From: an uncultured Prevotella sp.
GTDB lineage: Bacteria > Bacteroidota > Bacteroidia > Bacteroidales > Bacteroidaceae
Direction of reading: 5' to 3'
DNA length: 38,119 nucleotides
Assembly (NCBI GenBank): GCA_945834405.1
Contig: CAMAHD010000007.1
Coordinates: 1-38,119, forward strand
Of the stretch, positions 24,780 through 34,036 are shown piece after piece. Both the position numbers and the translations under genes were made by a program. Under the pieces are notes generated by a model. It searched no databases, was not told the origin of the DNA, and saw only the letters and a program-made list of their open reading frames with translations. How positions within the stretch are numbered: the stretch's first letter is position 1; each line of letters begins with the position of its first letter.

Positions 24780-25610
24780 ATGTCTCAAGGGATAGATAAT
24801 CGCCGCAGTGTCTTCTGTCTTCAAGGTGTCACCGTGTTTGTTCTCATGGTGATACTTGGAGCTTGTCGTAACACTTTCGTTAATCGGCAAGTTGCAGCGG
24901 AGCAAGAAGACACCCAGGCGAAGACGATGCTTCAGGGTATTTGGATTGATGCCGAATCTGAAGACGTTGCCTTCATGATGAAGGGTGACACCATTTTTTA
25001 CCCCGATACAATCAGTATGCCAGCTTATTTTAAGGTGGTTGGCGATTCGTTTTGTGTGGGTAGTCAGCGTGAGGAACGTTACGCCATCGAAAAACAGACT
25101 GCGCATGTCTTCTGGTTCAAAAATGCCAATGGAGACTATGTGAAGTTGGTGAAAAGCGAAAATGTATCTGATTCGCTGTTCTTTATTCCACAGAAATCTC
25201 AGCCGGTGTATATGAGCAAGCTGGTAAAACACGACACGATTGTAGTATATAATAATGAGCGTTTCCACTGTTATGTTACCATCAATCCTACTCAATATAA
25301 GGTCGTGACAACCAACTATAATGATGATGGCATGGCAACGTCACATGTTTATTACGACAATATCATCCATTTGAGTGTCTTTCAGGGTAATCGCAAATTG
25401 TTTTCCAGCAATTTCGACAAGAAAGCGTATGCCAGATATGTGCCTGCAACCTTTTTGGAGGGAGCTATATTGGGCAACATGAAGTTTTCCCATGTCGATA
25501 ACGAGGGATTCCATTTTGATACCCGACTGTCTTTACCCGAAGGTTCGATGTTTTATTTACTTGATACATACGTCAGTCAGAAGGGGCAAGTGGGCATCAG
25601 CTTGAAGTAA
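24780..25610 (+). CDS. Lipoprotein of unknown function
   Basis: This 276-residue protein has a signal sequence with the lipobox 'VILGAC', making Cys29 the lipidated residue. After the first 40 residues it is rich in beta strands, for example 'FYPDTISMPAYFKVVGDSF' and 'QTAHVFWFKNANGDYVKL'. It resembles the DUF4738-type lipoproteins of gut Bacteroidota in length and layout, but I hold that only as a possibility. No sorting acidic stretch follows the Cys ('CRNTF'), so the final membrane is uncertain. It follows rfbC by 44 bases with no clear promoter, so they may be cotranscribed. Confidence 0.75.
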   Translation: MSQGIDNRRSVFCLQGVTVFVLMVILGACRNTFVNRQVAAEQEDTQAKTMLQGIWIDAESEDVAFMMKGDTIFYPDTISMPAYFKVVGDSFCVGSQREERYAIEKQTAHVFWFKNANGDYVKLVKSENVSDSLFFIPQKSQPVYMSKLVKHDTIVVYNNERFHCYVTINPTQYKVVTTNYNDDGMATSHVYYDNIIHLSVFQGNRKLFSSNFDKKAYARYVPATFLEGAILGNMKFSHVDNEGFHFDTRLSLPEGSMFYLLDTYVSQKGQVGISLK

Positions 25611-25635
25611 GTAATGTTCAAAAACCCTTTAAATG

Positions 25636-25667
25636 CTTGTGTGTGTCGGGGAAATTGTGTAATTTTG
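25636..25667 (+). promoter_or_regulatory. Promoter upstream of the HAD phosphatase gene
   Basis: TAATTTTG at 25660-25667 matches the -7 consensus, and CTTG at 25636-25639, one base off TTTG, stands exactly 20 bases upstream. The predicted leader to ATG 25705 is about 33 bases. Confidence 0.68.
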
Positions 25668-25704
25668 CAGCCGTTTTCATAAAACGACCGAATAAAATTT
25701 GAAT

Positions 25705-26361
25705 ATGACAATGCAAAACAGGTTTCAGGCAGCCCTCTTTGATTTGGATGGGGTTGTATTCGATACGGAGCCGCAATATACAATATTTTGGGCAGAACAA
25801 GGCCGGTTGTACCATCCCGAGATGCCTGATTTTGCCCAACGTATCAAAGGACAGACGCTTGAACAGATATATAGCGGTTACTTTGCCGGCGATTTAGAGA
25901 AGGAACGCGCAGGTATAACCTGTCGTCTCAATGAATTTGAGCAACACATGGACTTTATTTATGTGTCTGGTTTCGAGTCTTTCGTTGCTTCTTTGAGAAA
26001 ACAAGGGTTGAAAACAGCAGTTGTAACCAGCAGTAATCAGGCAAAAATGGAACAGGTATATGTCCGTCGTCCGGAATTCAAGTCCTTGTTTGATATGATA
26101 CTAACGGCAGAGGATTTTGCCGCCAGCAAACCCGACCCCGATTGTTATCTTACGGCAGCCAGGCGTTTTGCCCTCTTGCCTTCGGATTGTCTTGTCTTTG
26201 AGGACAGCATCAATGGATTGAAGTCGGGTAGGGCAGCCGCAATGACAGTCGTCGGATTGTCGACAACCAATGACGAGAGCGTCATTTCTCCCTTGTCAGA
26301 CATAGTGATAGCGGACTATGAGCATCTCGGTCGTTTACAGTCAATGATGAATTTAGAATAG
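25705..26361 (+). CDS. HAD-superfamily phosphatase (beta-phosphoglucomutase / phosphoglycolate phosphatase-like)
   Basis: This 218-residue protein has HAD motif I 'ALFDLDGVVFD' (nucleophile Asp13, acid/base Asp15), motif II 'TAVVTSSNQ', motif III Lys in 'AASKPDPDCYL' and motif IV 'VFEDSINGLKSG'. A helical cap lies at about 20-90. It would dephosphorylate or isomerise a small sugar phosphate in the cytoplasm; the substrate cannot be told. I prefer ATG 25705. A TTG at 25699 and an ATG at 25711 are in the same frame. panB follows after 21 bases, with no obvious link in function. Confidence 0.88.
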   Translation: MTMQNRFQAALFDLDGVVFDTEPQYTIFWAEQGRLYHPEMPDFAQRIKGQTLEQIYSGYFAGDLEKERAGITCRLNEFEQHMDFIYVSGFESFVASLRKQGLKTAVVTSSNQAKMEQVYVRRPEFKSLFDMILTAEDFAASKPDPDCYLTAARRFALLPSDCLVFEDSINGLKSGRAAAMTVVGLSTTNDESVISPLSDIVIADYEHLGRLQSMMNLE

Positions 26362-26382
26362 AAAAATAAAACAACAATAATC

Positions 26383-27204
26383 ATGGCAGGATATTTAGTC
26401 AGTGATAACAGAAAAGTGACCACCCACCGCTTCATCGAGATGAAGCAGCGTGGAGAGAAGATTTCAATGCTCACCTCGTACGATTATACCACAGCGGGTA
26501 TCGTGGACAGAGCAGGTATAGATGGTATTTTGGTGGGTGATTCCGCTTCAAATGTGATGGCGGGCAATGGGACCACATTGCCGATTACCGTTGACCAGAT
26601 GATTTATCATGCACGTTCCGTCATGCGTGCCGTCAACCGTGCTCTTGTGGTTTGTGACATGCCTTTTGGCAGTTATCAGACAGGCGATATTGACGGAGTT
26701 CGCCATGCCATCCGTATCATGAAAGAGAGTGGCTGCGATGCGCTGAAGCTGGAAGGAGGGGTCGAGATTATTGACACGGTAAAGAGAATTCTGGATGCAG
26801 GAATACCCGTGATGGGTCATCTGGGACTGACTCCGCAAAGTATCAATAAATTTGGCACTTATAGCGTCAGAGCTAAAGAAAAAGAAGAAGCTGACAAGCT
26901 GATGAGCGACGCAAAGTTGCTGGCAGAAACCGGCTGTTTCGGAGTAGTACTCGAAAAAGTCCCTGCCGTACTTGCTGCCCAGGTGAGCCGAGAGATAGCC
27001 ATTCCCACCATAGGCATTGGTGCCGGCGGCGGAACAGACGGTCAGATTCTCGTTGTTGCAGACATGCTAGGCATGACTCAAGGTTTCCGTCCTCGTTTTC
27101 TGAGGCGTTATGCCGATTTGAATACGGTGATGACGGATGCCATAGGGCGATATGTGGAGGATGTGAAGAATCACGATTTCCCAAACGAATCGGAATCCTA
27201 TTGA
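26383..27204 (+). CDS. panB: 3-methyl-2-oxobutanoate hydroxymethyltransferase
   Basis: This 273-residue TIM-barrel enzyme has the metal-ligand loop '[13 protein letters not shown]' (Asp53), '[11 protein letters not shown]' with the second Asp, 'ALKLEGG', '[12 protein letters not shown]', 'VVLEKVPA' with the catalytic Glu and '[16 protein letters not shown]'. It adds a hydroxymethyl group from 5,10-methylene-THF to ketoisovalerate, the first step of pantothenate and CoA synthesis. The other pan genes are not in the window. The THF cofactor is also served by glyA further on, but they are in separate units. Confidence 0.97.
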   Translation: MAGYLVSDNRKVTTHRFIEMKQRGEKISMLTSYDYTTAGIVDRAGIDGILVGDSASNVMAGNGTTLPITVDQMIYHARSVMRAVNRALVVCDMPFGSYQTGDIDGVRHAIRIMKESGCDALKLEGGVEIIDTVKRILDAGIPVMGHLGLTPQSINKFGTYSVRAKEKEEADKLMSDAKLLAETGCFGVVLEKVPAVLAAQVSREIAIPTIGIGAGGGTDGQILVVADMLGMTQGFRPRFLRRYADLNTVMTDAIGRYVEDVKNHDFPNESESY

Positions 27205-27267
27205 TTTGTAATCTTCCGAAAAGCGTTCCATCTATTATTCAAGACGAGCATACCCTGTCAGAGAATT

Positions 27268-28464
27268 ATGAATACCCAAAATACTCCCATACATCTGCAT
27301 CTGTGGCATAAGGATTTTTGGCTGGTTGCCATTGCCAGTCTCCTGTTGCCCATGTCTGTATACATGTTCGTGCCTGTATTTCCCCTATGGCTTCCTCTGC
27401 AAGGTTGTTTTGGTTCCTTGCAGGTTGGATGGGTATTGGGCATCTTGGGCATAGGAGTATTCCTTTTAGGCACGTTCTGTTCGTATCTTGTACAGCATTA
27501 TCGGCGTAATAATGTCTGCATGGAGTCAATACTTGTCATGATGATGCTGGTCGCATTGCTCCACTACCTGCATCGTATGGCAGGATGGTTTGATGGCAAT
27601 TGCAAGCAGTGGATGTTAGTCTTTCTGTTATTACAACGCCTGCTGATGGGTGCCACTTTCGGCTTGGCGCAGATGGTGTTGGGCAGCACGCTGGTCATTG
27701 ATACATGCGAATCCTCTCATCGTACAGAGGCGAATCATTCCTCAGCATGGTTTGCTCGGTTTGCCTTGGCCATGGGACCTTTGGCAGGGTTGATAGTCTA
27801 TCGTTTTTTCGGTTTCGATGGGGTAGTGTTCGGTTCGCTTGCCTGTTCGGCTGTCGCCGTTATATTGATTCGTTCCGTTCATTTTCCCTTCCGTGCGCCT
27901 GAGGAGGGAGTACGTCTGTTCAGTCTTGATCGCTTTTTCATGCCTCAAGGTCTGCCCTTGTTTGGCAATCTGGCATTGGTGATGACGGCAGTGGGAATGC
28001 TGCTGCCTTTTGGAACAGAGCCGATTTTTTTTGTGTCCATCTTGGGAGGTTTTCTTCTCTCGCTGCTTGCACAGCATTTCGTATTTCGTCATGCTGAGCT
28101 GAAAAGTGAGGCCATCACGGCGTTGCTGTTCCTGGCAGCTGCCATATTCATGATGCTTACCAGCCCTCTTCCAGTTGTACATGTTGCGTCTCCTGCACTG
28201 ATAGGAACGGGTGTCGGCATCTTCTGTTCCCGTTTTCTTATGTTTTTTATTAAACTGAGCCGTCATTGTCAGCGTGGCACAGCCCAAAGTTCTTATTTCC
28301 TGGCAAGTGAAACAGGCATTGCCTTGGGATTGTTTCTGCATTTTTCCTGTTGTCAGCAGGATGAGGGCTCCGTTCTCGTCTTCAGCCTTATACTGGTGAC
28401 TGCAGCCTTTCTGCTTTATCATTTCTTCACACATCGTTGGTTCATGTTGCACAAGAACCGCTGA
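27268..28464 (+). CDS. MFS-type membrane transporter
   Basis: This 398-residue, very hydrophobic protein has about eleven to twelve predicted membrane segments, starting 'FWLVAIASLLLPMSVYMFV'. 'GWVLGILGIGVFLLGTFCSY' is followed by a short basic loop ('QHYRRNN'), as in the MFS loop between helices 2 and 3, and a larger cytoplasmic loop with 'FRAPEEGVRLFSLDRF' divides two six-helix halves. The substrate is unknown. It stands 63 bases after panB and might be cotranscribed with it. No partner gene suggests a drug or a specific nutrient. Confidence 0.82.
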   Translation: MNTQNTPIHLHLWHKDFWLVAIASLLLPMSVYMFVPVFPLWLPLQGCFGSLQVGWVLGILGIGVFLLGTFCSYLVQHYRRNNVCMESILVMMMLVALLHYLHRMAGWFDGNCKQWMLVFLLLQRLLMGATFGLAQMVLGSTLVIDTCESSHRTEANHSSAWFARFALAMGPLAGLIVYRFFGFDGVVFGSLACSAVAVILIRSVHFPFRAPEEGVRLFSLDRFFMPQGLPLFGNLALVMTAVGMLLPFGTEPIFFVSILGGFLLSLLAQHFVFRHAELKSEAITALLFLAAAIFMMLTSPLPVVHVASPALIGTGVGIFCSRFLMFFIKLSRHCQRGTAQSSYFLASETGIALGLFLHFSCCQQDEGSVLVFSLILVTAAFLLYHFFTHRWFMLHKNR

Positions 28465-28587
28465 CATCATAGGGATTCTGCCGTCAAGATAAGCAGAAGG
28501 AATGAAAAACAATGTGAAAAACGAGACAAATTCATGCCTGCCTGGTCAAAAAAGCAGAAATCTTTTTCGTATCTGAAAATAATTGAC

Positions 28588-28595
28588 TACCTTTG
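28588..28595 (+). promoter_or_regulatory. -7 element upstream of gyrA
   Basis: TACCTTTG fits TAnnTTTG and lies 104 bases before the gyrA ATG, predicting a leader of about 100 bases. The -33 position holds only a T-run (28563-28567). The 235-base gap 28465-28699 shows nothing else firm. Confidence 0.6.
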
Positions 28596-28699
28596 CAAAG
28601 ATTAAGCGAAAATGCGTCAGAAGGAAAATAAAGTGGCAAATACGACACTTTTGCTCAATTTGACCAAGTAGCCAACAAGAAAAAGAAACATAAATAGTA

Positions 28700-31267
28700 A
28701 TGGACCAGACAATCGATCAAGACAGAATTATCAAGATCAACATTGAGGAGGAAATGAAATCCTCTTACATCGACTATTCAATGTCGGTAATTGTGGCTCG
28801 TGCACTTCCCGATGTCCGTGATGGTTTCAAGCCTGTACATCGTCGTATTCTTTACGGAATGTTAGGTATTGGAAACACAAGCAGCAATCCCTATAAGAAA
28901 TGTGCCCGCGTGGTAGGTGAGGTGTTGGGTAAGTATCACCCCCATGGTGACAGCTCCGTTTACGGCGCTTTGGTACGTATGGCACAGGATTGGGCAATGC
29001 GTTATACCCTTGTAGACGGACAAGGCAACTTTGGTTCGGTGGATGGAGACTCTCCTGCTGCCATGCGTTATACAGAGTGTCGTCTCGCCAAGATGGGAGA
29101 GCATATCATGGATGACTTGGAGAAAGACACCGTAGATATGGTGAACAACTTTGATGACTCCCTGCAAGAACCCAGTGTGATGCCCACTAAGATACCCAAT
29201 CTCCTCGTCAATGGAGGCAACGGTATCGCAGTCGGTATGGCAACCAATATTCCAACCCATAATTTAGGTGAGGTCATAGACGGGTGTTGCGCATATATAG
29301 ACAATCCTGATATTGATACTGATGGATTGATGCAATTTATCAAAGCACCCGACTTCCCGACAGGTGCCTATATCTATGGCATACAGGGCGTAAGAGATGC
29401 TTACGAGACGGGTAGGGGGCGCATCATCATGCGTGCCAAGGCAGAAATAGAGTCTGGAGAGAGCCATGACAAGATTGTTGTGACGGAGATTCCATACGGT
29501 GTCAATAAGGCTGACTTGGTGAAATACATTGCCGACTTGGCTACAGAGAAGAAAATAGAGGGTATCACCAATGTAAATGATGAATCAGGTCGTCAGGGTA
29601 TGCGTATCGTAGTGGATGTGCGTCGTGATGCCAATGCCAATGTCATCTTGAACAAGCTCTTTAAGATGACAGCTCTGCAAAGCTCATTCTCTGTCAATTG
29701 CATCGCCCTCGTTCATGGTCGTCCTAAGCTTCTTACCCTGAAGGATTGTGTGCGTCACTTTGTGGACCATCGACACGAGGTAACCATCCGTCGCACTCGT
29801 TTTGATTTGAAGAAGGCTCAGGACCGTGCCCATATCTTGGAGGCTCTTATCATTGCATGTGACAATATAGACGAGGTGGTTCATATTATCCGAGCTTCCA
29901 AAACACCCCAGGAAGCAATTGATAATCTGAAGGAACGTTTCAATTTTGATGATATTCAGGCACGAGCTATCGTTGACATGCGTCTTCGCCAGCTGACAGG
30001 TCTGCAGATGGACCAGCTGCATCAGGAGTATGAAGAATTGATGAAACTCATCCAGCATCTGCAGCAGATATTGGATGACCCGGAACTCTGCAAGCAGGTG
30101 ATGAAGGAAGAACTCCTGGAGGTCAAGGAGAAGTATGGTGACGAGCGTCGTACGGAAATCAAATATTCAAGCGAAGAATTCAATGCCGAAGACTTCTATC
30201 CCGACGACCCCGTAGTGATTACCATCAGCCACATGGGTTACGTCAAGCGAACCGCTTTGACTGAATTCCGTGAACAAAGCCGTGGCGGTGTGGGAAGCAA
30301 GGGTACGCAAACTCGTGATGCTGACTTCGCCGAGTATATCTATCCTGCAACCATGCACAATACCCTGCTGTTCTTCACCCAGAAGGGTCGCTGTTATTGG
30401 CTCAAATGCTATGAGATACCGGAAGGAGCCAAGAATTCCAAGGGCCGTGCCATCCAGAACCTGCTCAATATTGAGTCGGACGATGCCATCAATGCCGTCT
30501 TGCGCATTAAGAATTTCAATGACCCAGAGTTCCTGAACTCCCACTTTGTCATCTTTGCAACCAAGAACGGAATTATCAAGAAGACCTGCCTGGAGGCATA
30601 TAGCCGTCCTCGTGCCAACGGCGTGAACGCCATCAATATTTTGGAAGGCGACCAAGTAATAGGAGTCCGACTGACGAATGGCAACAACGAGATACTCATG
30701 GCCAACCGCAATGGCCGAGCCATTCGTTTCCACGAAAAAGAAGTCCGTACGATGGGGCGCGTTTCCACGGGTGTGCGTGGCATGCGTCTTGATGGCGGTG
30801 ACGACGAAGTGGTAGGAATGGTATGTGTCAATGATCCTCAGACAGAAACCATCATGGTTGTCAGCGAGAACGGATATGGCAAGCGCAGCGAGGTTGAGGA
30901 CTATCGTATCACAGCCAGAGGAGCCAAGGGTGTGAAGACACTCAATATTACTGAGAAGACCGGCCGTCTGGTTGCCATCAAGGTAGTGACCGACGAAAAC
31001 GACTTGATGATTATCAACAAGAGTGGAATCCTTATCCGTCTCAAACTATCTGACGTCCGTGTCATGGGACGTGCCACTCAGGGAGTGCGCCTGATTAATC
31101 TGACAAAGAAGAATGACACTATTGCCAGCGTATGTAAGGTCATGACAGCCGAAGATGAGGTTGAAACACCGGAATTTGACCAAGAGAATGTGATGCCAGA
31201 AGAAACACCCTCTGATGGACAGCCGGAGCAGGTAGACTTCCAATCAGATTCAGAACAGCAAGATTGA
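28700..31267 (+). CDS. gyrA: DNA gyrase subunit A
   Basis: This 855-residue protein has the breakage-reunion domain at about 1-500, with the catalytic Tyr124 in 'AAMRYTECR', and the quinolone-pocket helix '[17 protein letters not shown]'. The C-terminal beta-pinwheel repeats cover about 500-820. The GyrA-box, which marks gyrase rather than topoisomerase IV, is readable as '[10 protein letters not shown]'. A Glu/Asp/Gln-rich tail ends the protein. It introduces negative supercoils with GyrB, which is not in the window. Ser85 matches E. coli Ser83, and Gly89 stands where E. coli has Asp87. The TPR gene follows after 25 bases and is likely cotranscribed. Confidence 0.97.
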   Translation: MDQTIDQDRIIKINIEEEMKSSYIDYSMSVIVARALPDVRDGFKPVHRRILYGMLGIGNTSSNPYKKCARVVGEVLGKYHPHGDSSVYGALVRMAQDWAMRYTLVDGQGNFGSVDGDSPAAMRYTECRLAKMGEHIMDDLEKDTVDMVNNFDDSLQEPSVMPTKIPNLLVNGGNGIAVGMATNIPTHNLGEVIDGCCAYIDNPDIDTDGLMQFIKAPDFPTGAYIYGIQGVRDAYETGRGRIIMRAKAEIESGESHDKIVVTEIPYGVNKADLVKYIADLATEKKIEGITNVNDESGRQGMRIVVDVRRDANANVILNKLFKMTALQSSFSVNCIALVHGRPKLLTLKDCVRHFVDHRHEVTIRRTRFDLKKAQDRAHILEALIIACDNIDEVVHIIRASKTPQEAIDNLKERFNFDDIQARAIVDMRLRQLTGLQMDQLHQEYEELMKLIQHLQQILDDPELCKQVMKEELLEVKEKYGDERRTEIKYSSEEFNAEDFYPDDPVVITISHMGYVKRTALTEFREQSRGGVGSKGTQTRDADFAEYIYPATMHNTLLFFTQKGRCYWLKCYEIPEGAKNSKGRAIQNLLNIESDDAINAVLRIKNFNDPEFLNSHFVIFATKNGIIKKTCLEAYSRPRANGVNAINILEGDQVIGVRLTNGNNEILMANRNGRAIRFHEKEVRTMGRVSTGVRGMRLDGGDDEVVGMVCVNDPQTETIMVVSENGYGKRSEVEDYRITARGAKGVKTLNITEKTGRLVAIKVVTDENDLMIINKSGILIRLKLSDVRVMGRATQGVRLINLTKKNDTIASVCKVMTAEDEVETPEFDQENVMPEETPSDGQPEQVDFQSDSEQQD

Positions 31268-31292
31268 ACAACAAACCTAAAGTAATCGGAAT

Positions 31293-32543
31293 ATGACAAC
31301 GAAAAAAATGTTCATGATGATGGCCATGGCAACCATAGCCACATCAGCTTTCGCCCAGGACGATCTGGTGAAGGAAGCCAAGAAGTTAAACGCAAGTGGC
31401 GAGTTTGAGCAGGCAGCTAAAGTTCTGACTCCCGCCCTTACTTCTGATGCTACTACCGACAAGGCAGCAGCGTGGAACCTGATGTTCACCATCAAGCAGT
31501 CTGAGTTCAACAAACTGCAGGAGATAGAGGTGAACAACAAAGTAAAGCAGACACAAGTGGCATACGACACGGTAGCGATGCATCGTTCTGTTGTTGAGGC
31601 TTTGAAGGCAGCAATCAAGTGCGATGAGTATGACCGTCAGCCCAATGCCAAGGGCAAGGTGAAGCTTCGCTTCCGTACTGCAACGGCTCCTGTAGCCCGC
31701 AACCTCCGTCTGAACATCATCAACGCTGGTATGTTTGAATATAACAAGAAAAACATGGCGGGTGCAATCGAATGTTGGAAACTCTATGTAGATGCAGCTT
31801 CCGAACCCCTGTTCTCTGAAATCAAAGAGATGGCTAATGACCCCTATCGCAGTGAGATTTGCTATTATGTCGGTCTTGCCGCTTACAATATGAAGGATTA
31901 TGCCACGGCTACCAAGTATGCCAAGTTTGCAGCAGAGGATTCGGCTAAGGCTAAGGATGCCAATGAGATTGTGCTCTTTGCGATGAAGGACGGATGCCAG
32001 ACCAAGGAAGACTCTTTGAACTATCTGAATACCATTAAAGATTTGCATGCAAAGAATCCGTCAGAATCCCGTTACTTCAATCTCCTTATGGAGTATTATT
32101 CAAAACCCGGAAGACAGCAGGAGATGGGAGCATGGGCAGCAGAAGAAGTTACACGTGACCCCAACAACAAGATGGCTTGGGCTCTTAAGGGCGAAGTTGA
32201 AATGAACAATAGCAAGTGGGACGATGCTATTGCCTCTTATAACAAGGCGGCAGAGCTGGACCCCAGCTTCGTTCAGGTTGTATTCAATGCGGGTGTTTGC
32301 TATAACTCGAAGGCAATAGAGCTGAAGGACCAGTTGGCTGACAAGAAGACCGGTGGTCTGACAACAGAGAATGCCAACAAGGTAAAGGCTGTATTGGCAG
32401 AAGCCAAGAACTATCTGGAAAAGGCTCGCACACTTGATCCAGACCGCGAGAAAGTGAACTGGGCATATCCTCTTTACCAGATTTACTACTCTCTCGGTGA
32501 CAAGGAGAAGTCTGCCGAGATGGAAGCACTCATCAACAGATAA
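31293..32543 (+). CDS. Secreted tetratricopeptide-repeat protein (first of two paralogues)
   Basis: This 416-residue protein has a type I signal peptide ('MTTKKMFMMMAMATIATSAFA', cleavage before Gln22). Helical repeats follow; the clearest TPR is 'AWALKGEVEMNNSKWDDAIA' with 'YNKAAELDPSFVQ' after it, near residues 290-325, and another ends 'LDPDREKVNWAYPLYQIYY'. It is probably periplasmic and works as a protein-binding scaffold, perhaps in envelope assembly or stress response; no catalytic motif is seen. It lies 25 bases after gyrA. The downstream gene has the same layout, including the 'PLF' segment after the central repeats and the closing 'EMEALI' versus 'EMDALM', so this is an old tandem duplication. 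Confidence 0.86.
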   Translation: MTTKKMFMMMAMATIATSAFAQDDLVKEAKKLNASGEFEQAAKVLTPALTSDATTDKAAAWNLMFTIKQSEFNKLQEIEVNNKVKQTQVAYDTVAMHRSVVEALKAAIKCDEYDRQPNAKGKVKLRFRTATAPVARNLRLNIINAGMFEYNKKNMAGAIECWKLYVDAASEPLFSEIKEMANDPYRSEICYYVGLAAYNMKDYATATKYAKFAAEDSAKAKDANEIVLFAMKDGCQTKEDSLNYLNTIKDLHAKNPSESRYFNLLMEYYSKPGRQQEMGAWAAEEVTRDPNNKMAWALKGEVEMNNSKWDDAIASYNKAAELDPSFVQVVFNAGVCYNSKAIELKDQLADKKTGGLTTENANKVKAVLAEAKNYLEKARTLDPDREKVNWAYPLYQIYYSLGDKEKSAEMEALINR

Positions 32544-32546
32544 TTC

Positions 32547-32575
32547 CAGTGAGGTTTCTGCGGAAACCGTCACTG
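32547..32575 (+). other. Hairpin immediately after the first TPR gene
   Basis: CAGTGA-GGTTTC pairs with GAAACC-TCACTG through a single bulged G (32569), a 12-bp stem with a TGCG loop. It starts four bases after the stop codon. No T-run follows. It could protect the 3' end or pause RNA polymerase. Confidence 0.6.
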
Positions 32576-32583
32576 ACAAACAC

Positions 32584-32624
32584 ATGAAGATAGGAGAAGT
32601 ACAGTTAGCTTCTTCTATCTTCAT
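32584..32624 (+). other. Second, longer hairpin between the TPR paralogues
   Basis: Arms 32584-32599 and 32609-32624 form a 16-bp stem with one G-U pair and a nine-base loop, eight bases beyond the first hairpin. The lack of a U-tract makes simple termination uncertain. No -7 box of good quality lies between it and the second TPR gene at 32678. Confidence 0.68.
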
Positions 32625-32677
32625 TAGCGAATAATAGGTATTTGTAATCATTTACTCAGGAATAACCAAATAGATTC

Positions 32678-33889
32678 ATGATGAACAAACTGATTCTTTT
32701 TCTCTCTGTATTTCTGTTTGCATCTTCTGGCCTTTTCGCCCAGAAGAAAGAGCTTTCACAGGTACGTTCTATATTGAAGAGTGGCAGGGGGCTTGACAAT
32801 GGTCAGAAAATCTTGGAGACCTTATTGGAGAATCCGGAAAACAGACAGGAAAAGAAAATATGGCTGACACTCTATCAGACGTTGAAGAAACGATATGAGG
32901 AGGGCAACGAGAAATTGTATCTGAAACAGCAGTATGATACAGCCTCCATCTTTCATCTTACCAGTAAGATGGCCAGTGTGCTTTTCTCGCTCGACTCATT
33001 AGATGCCAAGCCCATTCAGGGAGGCAAGATAAAGGCAGAATATCGTAAGAAACATGCCGACGAATTGAACGCCTTGCGTCCCAACCTTTTCTTTGGCGGC
33101 TCCTTTTTCATCCGCAAGGGGGATTATCAGCGAGCTTACGATTTGTACAATCAGTATATGGATTGTGCATATCAACCCCTTTTTACAGGCTATGACTTTC
33201 AGCACAAAGACGCGGAAAAGATGCGTCTGGCAGCCTATTGGGCTACGTACTGTGGTTTCAAGATGCAGAATCCGGATTTGATTCTAAGACATGCCGATAT
33301 GGCTTTGACGAACGACTCGGATTATCTTTGCTCTACCATCCAGTATATGGCAAATGCTTATCTTTGGAAAAAAGACGAAATCCATTATCTCTCCACGCTC
33401 AAGATTGGATTTGAACAGTTTCCCAAGTCGTTGTTTTTCTTCCCCCGTCTGGTGGATTATTATACAGGGAAAAATCAGCTTGATTCAGCTCTGCAGATTA
33501 GCAACAAGGCATTGCAGAACGACAGTACACACATCCTCTACCTGTATGCCAAGTCAACCCTGTTGCTGAATATGGGCGACAATGACGGCAGTTATGCCGT
33601 AAGTGAACGCATTATCGCTCTGAATGATACGCTGGCAGAACCCTATTTCAATGCAGGCACCAGTTTCTTGAACAAATTGACTCAGATAGAGTCCACCCCA
33701 GAAGGACGTGCAGACAAGCAGTCTTTGAAACGCCTTTATGAGGCAGCCCGTCCATATTTTGAACGCTACCGTCAGCTGGCTCCGGACCAAAGTGCCAAGT
33801 GGGTGCCAGCCCTCTATCGTATCTATCTGAATCTGAATATGGGAAAACAGTTTGAAGAAATGGATGCCTTGATGAAAGAGCATTCCTGA
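32678..33889 (+). CDS. Secreted tetratricopeptide-repeat protein (second paralogue)
   Basis: In this 403-residue protein the signal peptide 'MMNKLILFLSVFLFASSGLFA' would be cut before Gln22. The helical repeats include 'FFGGSFFIRKGDYQRAYDLYN' in two parts near residue 140 and 'LDSALQISNKALQNDSTHILY' near 270. The end 'WVPALYRIYLNLNMGKQFEE' parallels the first paralogue. It is likely periplasmic, with a scaffold or adaptor role that is inferred. The two proteins are strongly diverged in the middle. A bidirectional terminator closes this unit. A start at the second Met (32681) is equally possible. Confidence 0.85.
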   Translation: MMNKLILFLSVFLFASSGLFAQKKELSQVRSILKSGRGLDNGQKILETLLENPENRQEKKIWLTLYQTLKKRYEEGNEKLYLKQQYDTASIFHLTSKMASVLFSLDSLDAKPIQGGKIKAEYRKKHADELNALRPNLFFGGSFFIRKGDYQRAYDLYNQYMDCAYQPLFTGYDFQHKDAEKMRLAAYWATYCGFKMQNPDLILRHADMALTNDSDYLCSTIQYMANAYLWKKDEIHYLSTLKIGFEQFPKSLFFFPRLVDYYTGKNQLDSALQISNKALQNDSTHILYLYAKSTLLLNMGDNDGSYAVSERIIALNDTLAEPYFNAGTSFLNKLTQIESTPEGRADKQSLKRLYEAARPYFERYRQLAPDQSAKWVPALYRIYLNLNMGKQFEEMDALMKEHS

Positions 33890-33952
33890 TAATTTCTTTA
33901 TCGGATAAAAGGAAGGCAGCATCCTACTCTTTCTTTATCCAATTATCCAACC

Positions 33953-33993
33953 AAAAAGGAGCAAACAGTCATCAAGACCATTTGCTCCTTTTT
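33953..33993. terminator. Bidirectional intrinsic terminator between convergent genes
   Basis: AAAAAGGAGCAAA (33953-33965) and TTTGCTCCTTTTT (33981-33993) are exact inverse complements with a 15-base loop. They provide a T-run on each strand. It serves the second TPR gene from the left and glyA from the right. Confidence 0.92.
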
Positions 33994-34036
33994 TCCTTCC
34001 ATGAATGAAGAAGGCATGTATATAAACCGATAAGGA

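Noticed and set aside
27742..28512. 256-residue minus-strand frame
   Set aside because: Antisense to the MFS transporter, Lys/Gln/Cys-rich, no family pattern.
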